Source: Candidatus Fermentibacterales bacterium (GTDB lineage Bacteria; Fermentibacterota; Fermentibacteria; Fermentibacterales; JAFGKQ01). From it: a stretch of 11,321 nucleotides of DNA. Positions 6,211 through 11,321 of the stretch are shown here, piece after piece; position 1 is the stretch's first letter; each line of letters opens with the position of its first letter. The notes below the pieces were generated by a model. That model was not told where the DNA came from. It saw only the letters and a program-made list of their open reading frames with translations, and did not search any database. The translations under genes and the position numbers were made by a program. Location: the NCBI GenBank assembly GCA_016928495.1, contig JAFGKQ010000052.1, forward strand, positions 1 to 11,321, written 5' to 3'.

Positions 6211-8349
6211 ATGTCCGGTCATGCCGCTTCCCGTGTTCCTTCCCGGTGCCTTCCGGGGGTCCCGGCTATTGCGCTGCTTGCCCTCCTGGCTGCCCTGCCG
6301 CGAGGGGACGCGCTGTGCGGCAGCATGACGCTGGACCTGTCGTTCGACGCCGCAGCCGTGGTCGTGGCCCCGATCTCCGGGGGGCCTGCCTGTCTCGTAG
6401 AGCTCGCCGGCTGCTTCCAGGCCGGAGCGCCGGGGGAACCCCTTCTGCCGGCCAGATCACTGGCGCTGGTGCTTCCCGCCGGAGCCAGCAACGTGTGCTT
6501 CGGTGTATCCCCGGTATCGGCGAGAGAGATCGGGAGGGGCATCACCGTGGGGCCCGCCGGGTCCCTCGCACCCATAGGCGCCGCACCCGACCCCTGGTCC
6601 GGAGGTGCCGGCGAGTGCTCCCGGTACGACGAGCTCGTGTACGGGAGTCTCGAGCCCTATCCCGGGGACCTCCTCATCGCGAGCCACGTGGGCAACTGCG
6701 GCGGTTTCACGATAGCCTCACTCGTCGTCCAGCCGTGGATCTACCTGCCTGCATCCGGAGACCTCTCTCTCTGCGAGCGCCTGACAGTCACTGTCGACTG
6801 GCGCGAAGGACATGCGCCGGCCCTCACCGAGCACCAGGTGGAGCTCGGCAGCACGCTCATCCGGTCCTGGATCGACAACCCCGGCGACCTGGACAGGTTC
6901 GCTCCCGTCCCGTTGCCTTCGGGCTCATCGAGGGCCCCTGTCGACTACCTCGTCGTGTGTGACAGCGCCTTCGCATCCGCCCTCGTCCCGCTCGCGCTCT
7001 TCCACGAGCAGCAGGGCATGGCGTCCGAGATCGTCACGATCCAGGAGATCGTCGAGTCGAGCCCCGGCCGGGATGATGCGGAGAAGCTGCGCAGCTACCT
7101 CGCCGGCCGTTTCCTGAGCGATGGCCTTCGCTACGCGCTGCTCGCCGGAGACGAGAAGGTGCTTCCGGTTCGCTACGTCCACACGGAGTGCGACGGATGG
7201 GTAGACACCGCGCCCGCGGAGCTCTACTTCTGCGATCTGGACGGAGACTGGGACGCCAGCGGGGACGGGGTTTTCGGGCAGCCCGAGGACAGCATAGACT
7301 TCTACTCCGACATCAGCGTCGGCAGGGCACTCTTCTCGACGCTCGAGGACTGCGAGACCTTCGTTGCGAAGACCCTCGGCTACTCCTCCTCTCCTGCTCC
7401 GGGGAGCTGGCGGCAGACGGCGGTTCTCTGCGGCAGCATGCTCTTCGCCGAGATCGGGTACCATGCCGGGAAGGTCAACGACTCCATCGCCGTGGCGCTT
7501 CCCGCCGGCTGGGAGATCGTCAAGAGCTACGAGACGGCGGAGGACACGGACGGGAGCGACACCCACATCTCGTACATCTCCGACGGGTCCGGCTGGAACC
7601 ACTACGGCGGGCACGGCAACAACAGAGGCATCTACTGGCACACGGCCCCGCACTCCATGATGACCAACTGGATCGCCGACACCCTGACCAACGGTGAGAG
7701 AAGCGGCATCCACCTCAGCATCGCCTGCAGCCCCGGAGCCTTCCACGACTCCATCTGCTGCGCCGAGGCGCTGCTGCACAACCCCGACGGGGGTGCGGCG
7801 GCAGTGATGTTCAATACCACCTTCGGCTGGGAAGGCTTCTGGCCGGAGATGGGTGTCAGCGAGTGGCTGTGCATCCTGACCACCAGGCAGGTGTTCCGCA
7901 ACCACGCTCCGACGCTCGGTGACGCCTTCACCTCAGCCAGGGACCAGAGGGTCCCCCTGATGCACGGGGGAGCCGACAGGACCTTCCAGGTGATGATGTC
8001 CTGGGCTCTTTTCGGAGACCCGGCGCTCCAGGTCCTCGGAGTGGCCCCGGACGCACCGATCCCTCCTGCTGCCCTCAGGATGGACCCGCCCTGGCCCAAT
8101 CCTGCCGGCAGGGATGCCCCGATCTCCTTCTTCGTGGACTTCAGCAACACTCCGTTCGGCTGCGAGACGGAGATCTCCGTCCTCGACCTGGCCGGGCGGC
8201 TGCTCTGGAGAACCTCCATACAGAACCCCTGCGCCGTAAGGTGGGAGGGGGTCATGCCCGGAGGGCGCAGAGTGCCGGCAGGGGTCTACCTGCTCACCGC
8301 TCGAAGAGGGGATGTCGTGGTTGGCAGGCTGGTGACCATCCTGGACTGA
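6211..8349 (+). CDS. secreted C25-family (gingipain-like) cysteine protease (712 aa)
   Basis: The predicted enzyme is an exported cysteine endopeptidase. Starting at ATG 6211, the first 36 or so residues have a basic-then-hydrophobic stretch (VPAIALLALLAALPRGDA), a Sec-type signal with likely cleavage near GDA/LC. Residues about 37-240 resemble a pro-region. The Peptidase_C25 domain runs from about 244 (VDYLVVCDSAF) to about 610. It contains GDE-x2-LPVRY, a gingipain-like YGGHGN with candidate catalytic H468, and SIACSPGAF with candidate nucleophile C506. Their order and 38-residue spacing fit the His/Cys dyad of gingipains. The last 95 residues (PPWPNPA to VTILD, with a WEGVMPGGRRVPAGVYLL turn) form a FlgD-Ig or type-IX-sorting-like beta-sandwich. 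Such tails mark surface or secreted proteins in FCB-group bacteria. The upstream in-frame ATG at 6169 lacks a ribosome binding site. Substrate specificity is not readable. Confidence 0.88.
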   Translation: MSGHAASRVPSRCLPGVPAIALLALLAALPRGDALCGSMTLDLSFDAAAVVVAPISGGPACLVELAGCFQAGAPGEPLLPARSLALVLPAGASNVCFGVSPVSAREIGRGITVGPAGSLAPIGAAPDPWSGGAGECSRYDELVYGSLEPYPGDLLIASHVGNCGGFTIASLVVQPWIYLPASGDLSLCERLTVTVDWREGHAPALTEHQVELGSTLIRSWIDNPGDLDRFAPVPLPSGSSRAPVDYLVVCDSAFASALVPLALFHEQQGMASEIVTIQEIVESSPGRDDAEKLRSYLAGRFLSDGLRYALLAGDEKVLPVRYVHTECDGWVDTAPAELYFCDLDGDWDASGDGVFGQPEDSIDFYSDISVGRALFSTLEDCETFVAKTLGYSSSPAPGSWRQTAVLCGSMLFAEIGYHAGKVNDSIAVALPAGWEIVKSYETAEDTDGSDTHISYISDGSGWNHYGGHGNNRGIYWHTAPHSMMTNWIADTLTNGERSGIHLSIACSPGAFHDSICCAEALLHNPDGGAAAVMFNTTFGWEGFWPEMGVSEWLCILTTRQVFRNHAPTLGDAFTSARDQRVPLMHGGADRTFQVMMSWALFGDPALQVLGVAPDAPIPPAALRMDPPWPNPAGRDAPISFFVDFSNTPFGCETEISVLDLAGRLLWRTSIQNPCAVRWEGVMPGGRRVPAGVYLLTARRGDVVVGRLVTILD

Positions 8350-8355
8350 TCCTCC

Positions 8356-8370
8356 GCGCCAATCTGGCGC
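8356..8370. repeat. inverted repeat A upstream of the hsp20 operon
   Basis: GCGCCA-atc-TGGCGC is a perfect 6-bp dyad six bases after the protease stop codon. It lies about 92 bases upstream of the sigma-54 -24 element, within the range where enhancer-binding proteins sit. It could equally be a hairpin ending the protease mRNA, but no T-tract follows. Confidence 0.5.
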
Positions 8371-8371
8371 A

Positions 8372-8388
8372 GAGCTTCCCCCAAGCTC
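8372..8388. repeat. inverted repeat B upstream of the hsp20 operon
   Basis: GAGCTT-ccccc-AAGCTC is a second perfect 6-bp dyad, one base downstream of repeat A and about 74 bases upstream of the -24 element. Its arm sequence differs from repeat A, so the two are not copies of one operator. Confidence 0.45.
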
Positions 8389-8461
8389 AGTCGCTCCTTC
8401 CCCTTGAAATCGTAATGTATTGCAGAAAAGCCTCTTGAGCCAGGCATGCCCTGCCCGCAAC

Positions 8462-8477
8462 TGGCATGACCTTTGCT
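8462..8477 (+). promoter_or_regulatory. sigma-54 (RpoN) promoter of the hsp20 operon
   Basis: TGGCATGACCTTTGCT matches the sigma-54 consensus TGGCAYR-N4-TTGCW throughout, with the invariant GG (8463-8464) and GC (8475-8476) exactly ten bases apart. Transcription would start near 8488, giving a leader of about 44 bases before ATG 8532. Such promoters need an ATP-dependent enhancer-binding activator, so the hsp20 pair would be switched by a signal rather than by sigma-32. No CIRCE (TTAGCACTC dyad) is present. Confidence 0.75.
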
Positions 8478-8531
8478 GTGCTGATCTGCGGATAGCCCGG
8501 AATGGGCCAAGCGGGAACTGGAGGTTCGACG

Positions 8532-8969
8532 ATGATCCGATACCTGAAGAGGCCCGGCTGGCCTTCGGATTCCTGGCCATGGATCAGGGCCATGCAGGGC
8601 GAGCTGGGAAGGCTGATGGATGGATTGGCCCCTTCGGAGGCCTATCCGCCCGTCAACGTCTGGAGCAACGGCGACGAGGTGCTGGTCACCGCGGAGATCC
8701 CCGGGGTAGATCCCGAGCATCTCGATATCTCCATTCAGTCCGGCTCGCTTACCCTCAAGGGCGAAAGGAGCTGCCCGGAGCACTCCTCTCCCGACTGCGT
8801 CTGTCATCGCAGGGAGAGCGAGGCTGCCTGTTTCGCCAGGAGCATCTCCCTTCCCTACGAGGTCGAGGCGGACAGGGCCAGGGCAACCTGCGCCGACGGA
8901 GTTCTGGAGCTCCATCTTCCGAGGGCGGAGCAGAGCAGGCCGAGACGCATAGCCGTGGAGTCGTCATGA
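8532..8969 (+). CDS. small heat-shock protein, Hsp20/alpha-crystallin family, cysteine-rich (145 aa)
   Basis: This is an ATP-independent holdase chaperone that binds unfolding proteins and assembles into large oligomers in the cytoplasm. The alpha-crystallin domain spans about residues 38-131, with PPVNVWSNGDEVLVTAEIPGV, LDISIQSGSLTLKGER and the signature ADGVLELHLPR. The C-terminal oligomerisation motif is I-A-V at 140-142. The N-terminal arm is short and aromatic (W10, W15, W17). Unusually, there are five cysteines (81, 89, 91, 100, 120). Three of them lie in the normally charged loop as CPEH-x4-CVCH (81-92), which could bind a metal or respond to redox state. TGGAGG at 8519-8524, seven bases before ATG 8532, fixes the start. 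It is the first gene of the sigma-54 transcript and is followed by a second, divergent hsp20. The symbols hspA and ibpA would be guesses and are left out. Confidence 0.93.
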   Translation: MIRYLKRPGWPSDSWPWIRAMQGELGRLMDGLAPSEAYPPVNVWSNGDEVLVTAEIPGVDPEHLDISIQSGSLTLKGERSCPEHSSPDCVCHRRESEAACFARSISLPYEVEADRARATCADGVLELHLPRAEQSRPRRIAVESS

Positions 8970-9025
8970 CAGCAGGGATGCCAGGAGCAGCCTGCTCCTG
9001 GATGGAAAGGTGGCTTGCCTCATGA
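8966..9025 (+). CDS. possible 19-residue coupling peptide between the two hsp20 genes
   Basis: The frame reads MTAGMPGAACSWMERWLAS. Its ATG overlaps the stop of the first hsp20 (ATGA at 8966-8969), and its TGA overlaps the ATG of the second (ATGA at 9022-9025). A Shine-Dalgarno-like TGGAG lies five bases upstream of its start. Translating ribosomes could thus pass from gene to gene by reinitiation, and would run through the strong hairpin at 8981-9001. A 60-base open frame is easily found by chance in this GC-rich DNA, and the peptide resembles nothing I recognise. Only the double overlap makes it notable. Confidence 0.25.
   Translation: MTAGMPGAACSWMERWLAS
8981..9001. repeat. perfect 10-bp inverted repeat between the hsp20 genes
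   Basis: The arms CCAGGAGCAG (8981-8990) and CTGCTCCTGG (8992-9001) flank one central C. In RNA this would form a 9-bp stem with a three-base loop. No T-tract follows, so it is not a standard terminator. It may be an mRNA-processing or stability element setting the ratio of the two chaperones, or a protein-binding site. Confidence 0.7.
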
Positions 9026-9429
9026 GCGCCAGGAAGAAGCAGGAGAGACTGGAGGGGGCGGGCGAGCAGGTCGAGGAGAGGGCGGAGCTGACCAGGGATC
9101 TGCCCGTCTTCGTGCCCGCAACGAGCATCTACGAGCTACCCGACTCCCTCGTCGTGTACTGTGACGTACCCGGTGTCTCCAGGGGCGACCTGGACGTCTC
9201 CCTCGAGAAGGGCCTCCTCACGATCACAGGCTACCAGAGAGCCAGGGAGCCGGAAGGCTACCAGTTGCTTCACAGAGGCTATGGCACCGGGGTCTTCCGC
9301 CGATCCTTCACCGTGGTCGAGGACATCGACCAGGATGGCATAACGGCCTCACTCAGGAACGGTGTCCTGGAGCTGGTGCTGCCCAGATCCAGGCAGCCGG
9401 GGCCCATGAAGATCGAGGTCGGCCAGTAG
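9022..9429 (+). CDS. small heat-shock protein, Hsp20/alpha-crystallin family (135 aa)
   Basis: This is a second holdase of the same family but clearly not a recent duplicate, since only core family positions agree. Residues 1-27 form a charged, probably helical arm (KKQERLEGAGEQVEERAEL). The alpha-crystallin domain runs from about 33 to 122 (ATSIYELPDSLVVYCDVPGV, LDVSLEKGLLTITGYQ, FRRSFTVVEDID, RNGVLELVLPR). The C-terminal I-x-V motif (IEV) is at 131-133. It has only one cysteine (47), unlike its upstream partner. ATG 9022 is preferred, with GGAAAGG ending 11 bases before it; a GTG at 9010 lies on top of that site. It belongs to the same transcript as the first hsp20, so mixed oligomers are plausible. 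A rho-independent terminator follows at 9457. Confidence 0.93.
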   Translation: MSARKKQERLEGAGEQVEERAELTRDLPVFVPATSIYELPDSLVVYCDVPGVSRGDLDVSLEKGLLTITGYQRAREPEGYQLLHRGYGTGVFRRSFTVVEDIDQDGITASLRNGVLELVLPRSRQPGPMKIEVGQ

Positions 9430-9456
9430 CAGCGGGCACCGGAGATCATCGGGATC

Positions 9457-9487
9457 GGGCCCGGGGGCATCGCTCCCCGGGCCTTTT
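9457..9487 (+). terminator. rho-independent terminator of the hsp20 operon
   Basis: GGCCCGGGG (9458-9466) pairs with CCCCGGGCC (9475-9483), extended by a G-U on the loop side, around a loop of eight bases. TTTT (9484-9487) follows immediately. It lies 28 bases after the stop of the second hsp20 and separates it from the cyclase gene. Confidence 0.85.
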
Positions 9488-9507
9488 CTCATCCTCGCTC
9501 CGGGGCT

Positions 9508-9513
9508 TATGAT
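9508..9513 (+). promoter_or_regulatory. candidate -10 element of the cyclase gene
   Basis: TATGAT differs from TATAAT at one base and sits just after the hsp20 terminator. Transcription would start near 9520, about ten bases before the AGGAGG site. No good -35 is visible 17 bases upstream (CTTTTC region), so the call is weak. Confidence 0.3.
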
Positions 9514-9530
9514 GACTCCGTGATGAGTGA

Positions 9531-9536
9531 AGGAGG
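9531..9536 (+). promoter_or_regulatory. ribosome binding site supporting a TTG start at 9541
   Basis: AGGAGG lies four bases before TTG 9541. It is inside the frame if the gene is started at GTG 9520 or ATG 9523, neither of which has a Shine-Dalgarno sequence. The spacing is slightly short, so ATG 9523 remains possible. Confidence 0.55.
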
Positions 9537-9540
9537 AGCC

Positions 9541-10158
9541 TTGAGCGACCCTGGTCCTCTCTTCGCCCGGCTCGGCAGCATGCTCGGCAGCGGAGAGCCG
9601 ATCGAGACGATCAGCACGGACCTGTGGAGCAGGTTCGGCGCCGAGCTGGCCGTGATGGTGCTCGACTGCTGCGGCTTCACGAGAATCACGAGGAAGCTGG
9701 GGATCGAGAGGTACCTTGCAGGGCTGTTCGAAGCCCGCGAGCTCGTCATGCCCGTCCTGAAGAGGCATGGGTGCGTTGGCTGCAGGACGGAGGCCGACAA
9801 TATCTCCGCAGCCTTCCCGGACAGCCCGTCGGCTCTCGAAGCGGCCCTGGCGTCCAGGATTCTGGTTCGCGGCCGCTCCATCGGGCGTGAGAACGGGGAG
9901 GATCTCAGGGTTTCCATAGGCATCGGGTTCGGGAAGGTCCTCTATTGTCCGGTCTGCGGGGCCTTCGGGGATGAGATGAACCTGGCGTCCAAGCTGGGTG
10001 AGGACATAGCCGGCCCGGACGAGATACTGCTCACGCCCGCGGCCTGGTCCGCCCTTCCGGCGGGGAGACGGGAGCTGTTCACCAGAGCGTCGGCAGAGGT
10101 CTCGGGGATCGGGATGGACTACTACAGGCTGGATCCCCGCGACTGCTCCTCCCCGTAG
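9541..10158 (+). CDS. single-domain class III adenylate/guanylate cyclase (205 aa)
   Basis: The predicted enzyme makes a cyclic nucleotide (cAMP or cGMP) from ATP or GTP. The class III catalytic fold fills most of the protein. VMVLDCCGFTRIT (38-50) carries metal ligand D42; CRTEADNISAAF (81-92) carries the second metal aspartate D86. VSIGIGFGKVL (124-134) and FGDEMNLASKLGEDIAGPDEILLT (142-165) complete the active site, with N147. K151 stands where many family members have the transition-state arginine; I believe NLASKLGED is usual for this subgroup. A CPVC pair at 136-139 sits just before the FGDEMN motif. There is no sensor, HAMP or membrane segment, and only a 35-residue N-terminal extension, so it is a short soluble enzyme controlled by an unseen partner or constitutive. 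Activity and nucleotide choice are not certain. Its 3' end overlaps the convergent acyltransferase gene by 37 bp. Confidence 0.85.
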   Translation: MSDPGPLFARLGSMLGSGEPIETISTDLWSRFGAELAVMVLDCCGFTRITRKLGIERYLAGLFEARELVMPVLKRHGCVGCRTEADNISAAFPDSPSALEAALASRILVRGRSIGRENGEDLRVSIGIGFGKVLYCPVCGAFGDEMNLASKLGEDIAGPDEILLTPAAWSALPAGRRELFTRASAEVSGIGMDYYRLDPRDCSSP

Positions 10159-10625
10159 CCCTCCCGGAACCGCAGCAGCCGGGCCGGGTTGCCCGCGACT
10201 ATCGCGCCCGGGGGCACGTCCTTCGTGACCACCGCGCCCGCACCCACTATCGCGTCTCTGCCAATGGCGACGGGGAGGATCGTGGCGTTGGAGCCGATGC
10301 TCGCGCCGTCCCCGACTCTCGTCGGCTTCCACTTGCTCCTGTCCGGCTGTGGGGGGTGCGTGTCGTTGATGAACATCACGCCGTGGCCCACGAAGACATC
10401 GCTGCCGATCTCGACCATGTCGCAGACGAAGGTGTGGCTCTGGATCCTCGTCCTGTCGCCTATCACCGCTCCGCCCTGGATCTCGACGAAGCAGCCCACC
10501 ATGCTGTCCCTGCCGATCCGGCAGTCATAGATGTTCACGAAGTTCCAGATCTTCGTGTTCTCTCCGATGACGGTGTTCCTCACGAGCTGAGTAGGGTTCC
10601 ATCCGGCGGGCGCGCTCTTCGTCAT
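10122..10625 (-). CDS. left-handed beta-helix (hexapeptide-repeat) acyltransferase, WbpD/WlbB-like (167 aa)
   Basis: Tandem hexapeptide repeats run from about residue 15 to 150, for example TVIGEN, RIGRDS, AVIGDR, VEIGSD, AIGRDA and AIVGAG. They form a left-handed beta-helix that acts as a trimer and transfers an acetyl group from acetyl-CoA. The stretch WNFVNIYDC...FVEIQGG...IQSHTFVCDMVEIG...VGHGVMFIND (27-88) strongly resembles UDP-2-acetamido-3-amino-glucuronate N-acetyltransferases of the WbpD/WlbB type, used for O-antigen or other surface-glycan sugars. The end GNPARLLR is typical of the superfamily. ATG 10625 is chosen because AAAGG lies eight bases before it; the ATG at 10631 has only two bases after the same site, and the ATG at 10754 would overlap the lepA control region. 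No other sugar-biosynthesis gene is in view, so the exact substrate is inferred. Confidence 0.88.
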   Translation of the reverse strand: MTKSAPAGWNPTQLVRNTVIGENTKIWNFVNIYDCRIGRDSMVGCFVEIQGGAVIGDRTRIQSHTFVCDMVEIGSDVFVGHGVMFINDTHPPQPDRSKWKPTRVGDGASIGSNATILPVAIGRDAIVGAGAVVTKDVPPGAIVAGNPARLLRFREGYGEEQSRGSSL

Positions 10626-10756
10626 CTCCATGACCTTTCCCCACGGGTTGCGTTCTGTGCTCGCCACGGCTCGAAGCCGAATGATGCTCGACGAGGGTCT
10701 CACGGTACAGCCCCCGGGCTTTTTTGCATATTCCATGATCCGACGGGAGGGCACTC
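10626..10756. promoter_or_regulatory. divergent control region between the acyltransferase and lepA
   Basis: This 131-bp region holds a small inverted repeat CGGCT-cga-AGCCG (10667-10679) and the only AT-rich stretch of the gap, CTTTTTTGCATATTCCAT (10719-10736). CATATT (10727-10732) could be the lepA -10, giving a start near 10739, but the matching -35 position (GGTACA) is poor. A promoter for the minus-strand gene was not identified. Confidence 0.3.
10745..10750 (+). promoter_or_regulatory. ribosome binding site fixing the TTG start of lepA
   Basis: GGGAGG lies six bases upstream of TTG 10757, and LepA homology ([16 protein letters not shown]) begins five codons later. No alternative ATG fits, since the first in-frame ATG is codon 26, beyond the P-loop. 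Confidence 0.85.
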
Positions 10757-11321
10757 TTGACTGATCCGGCCATACGCAACTTCTGCATCATCGCCCACAT
10801 CGATCACGGGAAGTCCACCCTGGCGGACCGCATGCTCCAGAGAACCCATTCGGTCGAGGACAGGGAGTTCCACGACCAGATGCTGGACTCGATGGACATC
10901 GAGAGGGAGAGGGGCATCACCATCAAGTCCTCCGCCGTCACCATGGACTACACTACACGTGACGGCAGGCCTTTCGAGCTCAACCTGATAGACACTCCTG
11001 GGCACGTGGACTTCACCTACGAGGTTTCCAGAGCTCTGGCCTCCTGCGAGGGGGCTCTGCTGGTAATCGACGCCGCGCAGGGTGTTGAGGCGCAGACCCT
11101 CGCGAACCTCTACAAGGCCATGGAGCACGATCTGGTGATCATCCCCGTGGTGAACAAGATCGACCTTCCCTCCGCGAACGTCGAGGAGACGCTGGCGGAG
11201 ATAGAGCACGAGCTGGCCCTCGACCCTGCGGAATCGGTGCTGGTCTCCGCCAAGTCGGGGCAGGGGGTCGAGGACCTGCTCGAGGCGATAGTGCAGCGTG
11301 TCCCCCCGCCTCGCGTCAGCA
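10757..11321 (+). CDS. lepA: translation elongation factor 4 (LepA), 3' end outside window
   Basis: LepA is a ribosome-associated GTPase related to EF-G that acts in translation and ribosome function. The visible 188 codons cover the G domain. The P-loop is AHIDHGKST at 13-21, the switch I RGIT at 52-55, and switch [10 protein letters not shown] at 79-86. The NKID base-recognition motif is at 133-136 and SAK at 164-166. [14 protein letters not shown] and [14 protein letters not shown] are the LepA versions of these regions and separate it from TypA/BipA and EF-G. All GTPase motifs are intact. The start is TTG with an ideal GGGAGG site, and the gene runs off the window. It is divergent from the acyltransferase gene, and any downstream partner (often lepB in other bacteria) is out of view. 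Confidence 0.96.
   Translation, partial: MTDPAIRNFCIIAHIDHGKSTLADRMLQRTHSVEDREFHDQMLDSMDIERERGITIKSSAVTMDYTTRDGRPFELNLIDTPGHVDFTYEVSRALASCEGALLVIDAAQGVEAQTLANLYKAMEHDLVIIPVVNKIDLPSANVEETLAEIEHELALDPAESVLVSAKSGQGVEDLLEAIVQRVPPPRVS

Noticed and set aside
8404-8418. TTGAAA and TAATGT as a sigma-70 promoter for hsp20.
   Set aside because: Only three bases separate them, so they cannot be a -35/-10 pair, and no good -10 lies 17 bases after TTGAAA.
8967-9001. The TGA of the first hsp20 is followed 11 bases later by a strong hairpin, resembling a bacterial SECIS, in a window that carries tRNA-Sec.
   Set aside because: The Hsp20 is already complete with its I-x-V motif before the TGA. Read-through would produce a Gly/Arg/Glu-rich frame that is only a shadow of the second hsp20. 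An extended C-terminal selenoprotein is therefore unlikely, though not excluded.
10709-10725. AGCCCCCGGGCT followed by a run of T looks like a rho-independent terminator on the plus strand.
   Set aside because: The stem has only four or five pairs with a tight loop, and no plus-strand gene ends nearby. The T-run is more likely part of the lepA promoter region.
1-11321. CRISPR array, insertion sequence, phage or integrase signatures.
   Set aside because: No regularly spaced repeats, transposase or recombinase motifs, or terminal inverted repeats were seen. The tRNA-Sec shows no duplicated 3' end indicating an attachment site.

Overview
The window is GC-rich bacterial DNA, densely coded on both strands, with strong GGAGG-type ribosome binding sites and frequent TTG starts. 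The gene mix includes a C25 (gingipain-like) secreted protease with a FlgD/Por-like C-terminal domain, a YVTN beta-propeller protein, a short alpha-glucan phosphorylase and a tRNA for selenocysteine. This suggests an uncultivated lineage of the FCB/Fermentibacteria/Eisenbacteria kind. That placement is inferred from gene types only; no rRNA or other phylogenetic marker is complete here (lepA is partial).

Layout. 2-574 (+): 3' part of a YVTN beta-propeller protein. 600-696 (-): tRNA-Sec(UCA) with encoded CCA and an upstream TTGACA element. 847-3477 (+): an 876-residue HEAT-repeat protein of unknown role. 3496-6051 (-): alpha-glucan phosphorylase, convergent with the HEAT gene across an 18-bp gap. 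6211-8349 (+): exported C25-family protease, divergent from the phosphorylase. 8356-8531: a regulatory stretch with two perfect inverted repeats and a near-consensus sigma-54 promoter. 8532-8969 and 9022-9429 (+): two different small heat-shock proteins, bridged by a 19-codon ORF that overlaps both by ATGA, and closed by a rho-independent terminator at 9457-9487. 9541-10158 (+): a single-domain class III nucleotidyl cyclase. 10122-10625 (-): a hexapeptide-repeat acyltransferase whose 3' end overlaps the cyclase 3' end by 37 bp. 10757-11321 (+): 5' part of lepA (EF-4).

How they work together. Most genes are independent single transcription units: storage-glucan breakdown, secreted proteolysis, sugar acylation and translation. 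The one clear operon is the hsp20 pair, apparently driven by sigma-54 rather than a sigma-32 or CIRCE-type element. The tRNA-Sec implies that selenoproteins are made, but no selA, selB, selD or convincing UGA-containing gene lies here. No mobile element, CRISPR array or phage gene was seen. No gene-free stretch exceeds 300 bases; the longest is the 182-bp region upstream of hsp20. The best leads for undescribed biology are the sigma-54/hsp20 control region with its coupled mini-ORF and the uncharacterised HEAT protein.
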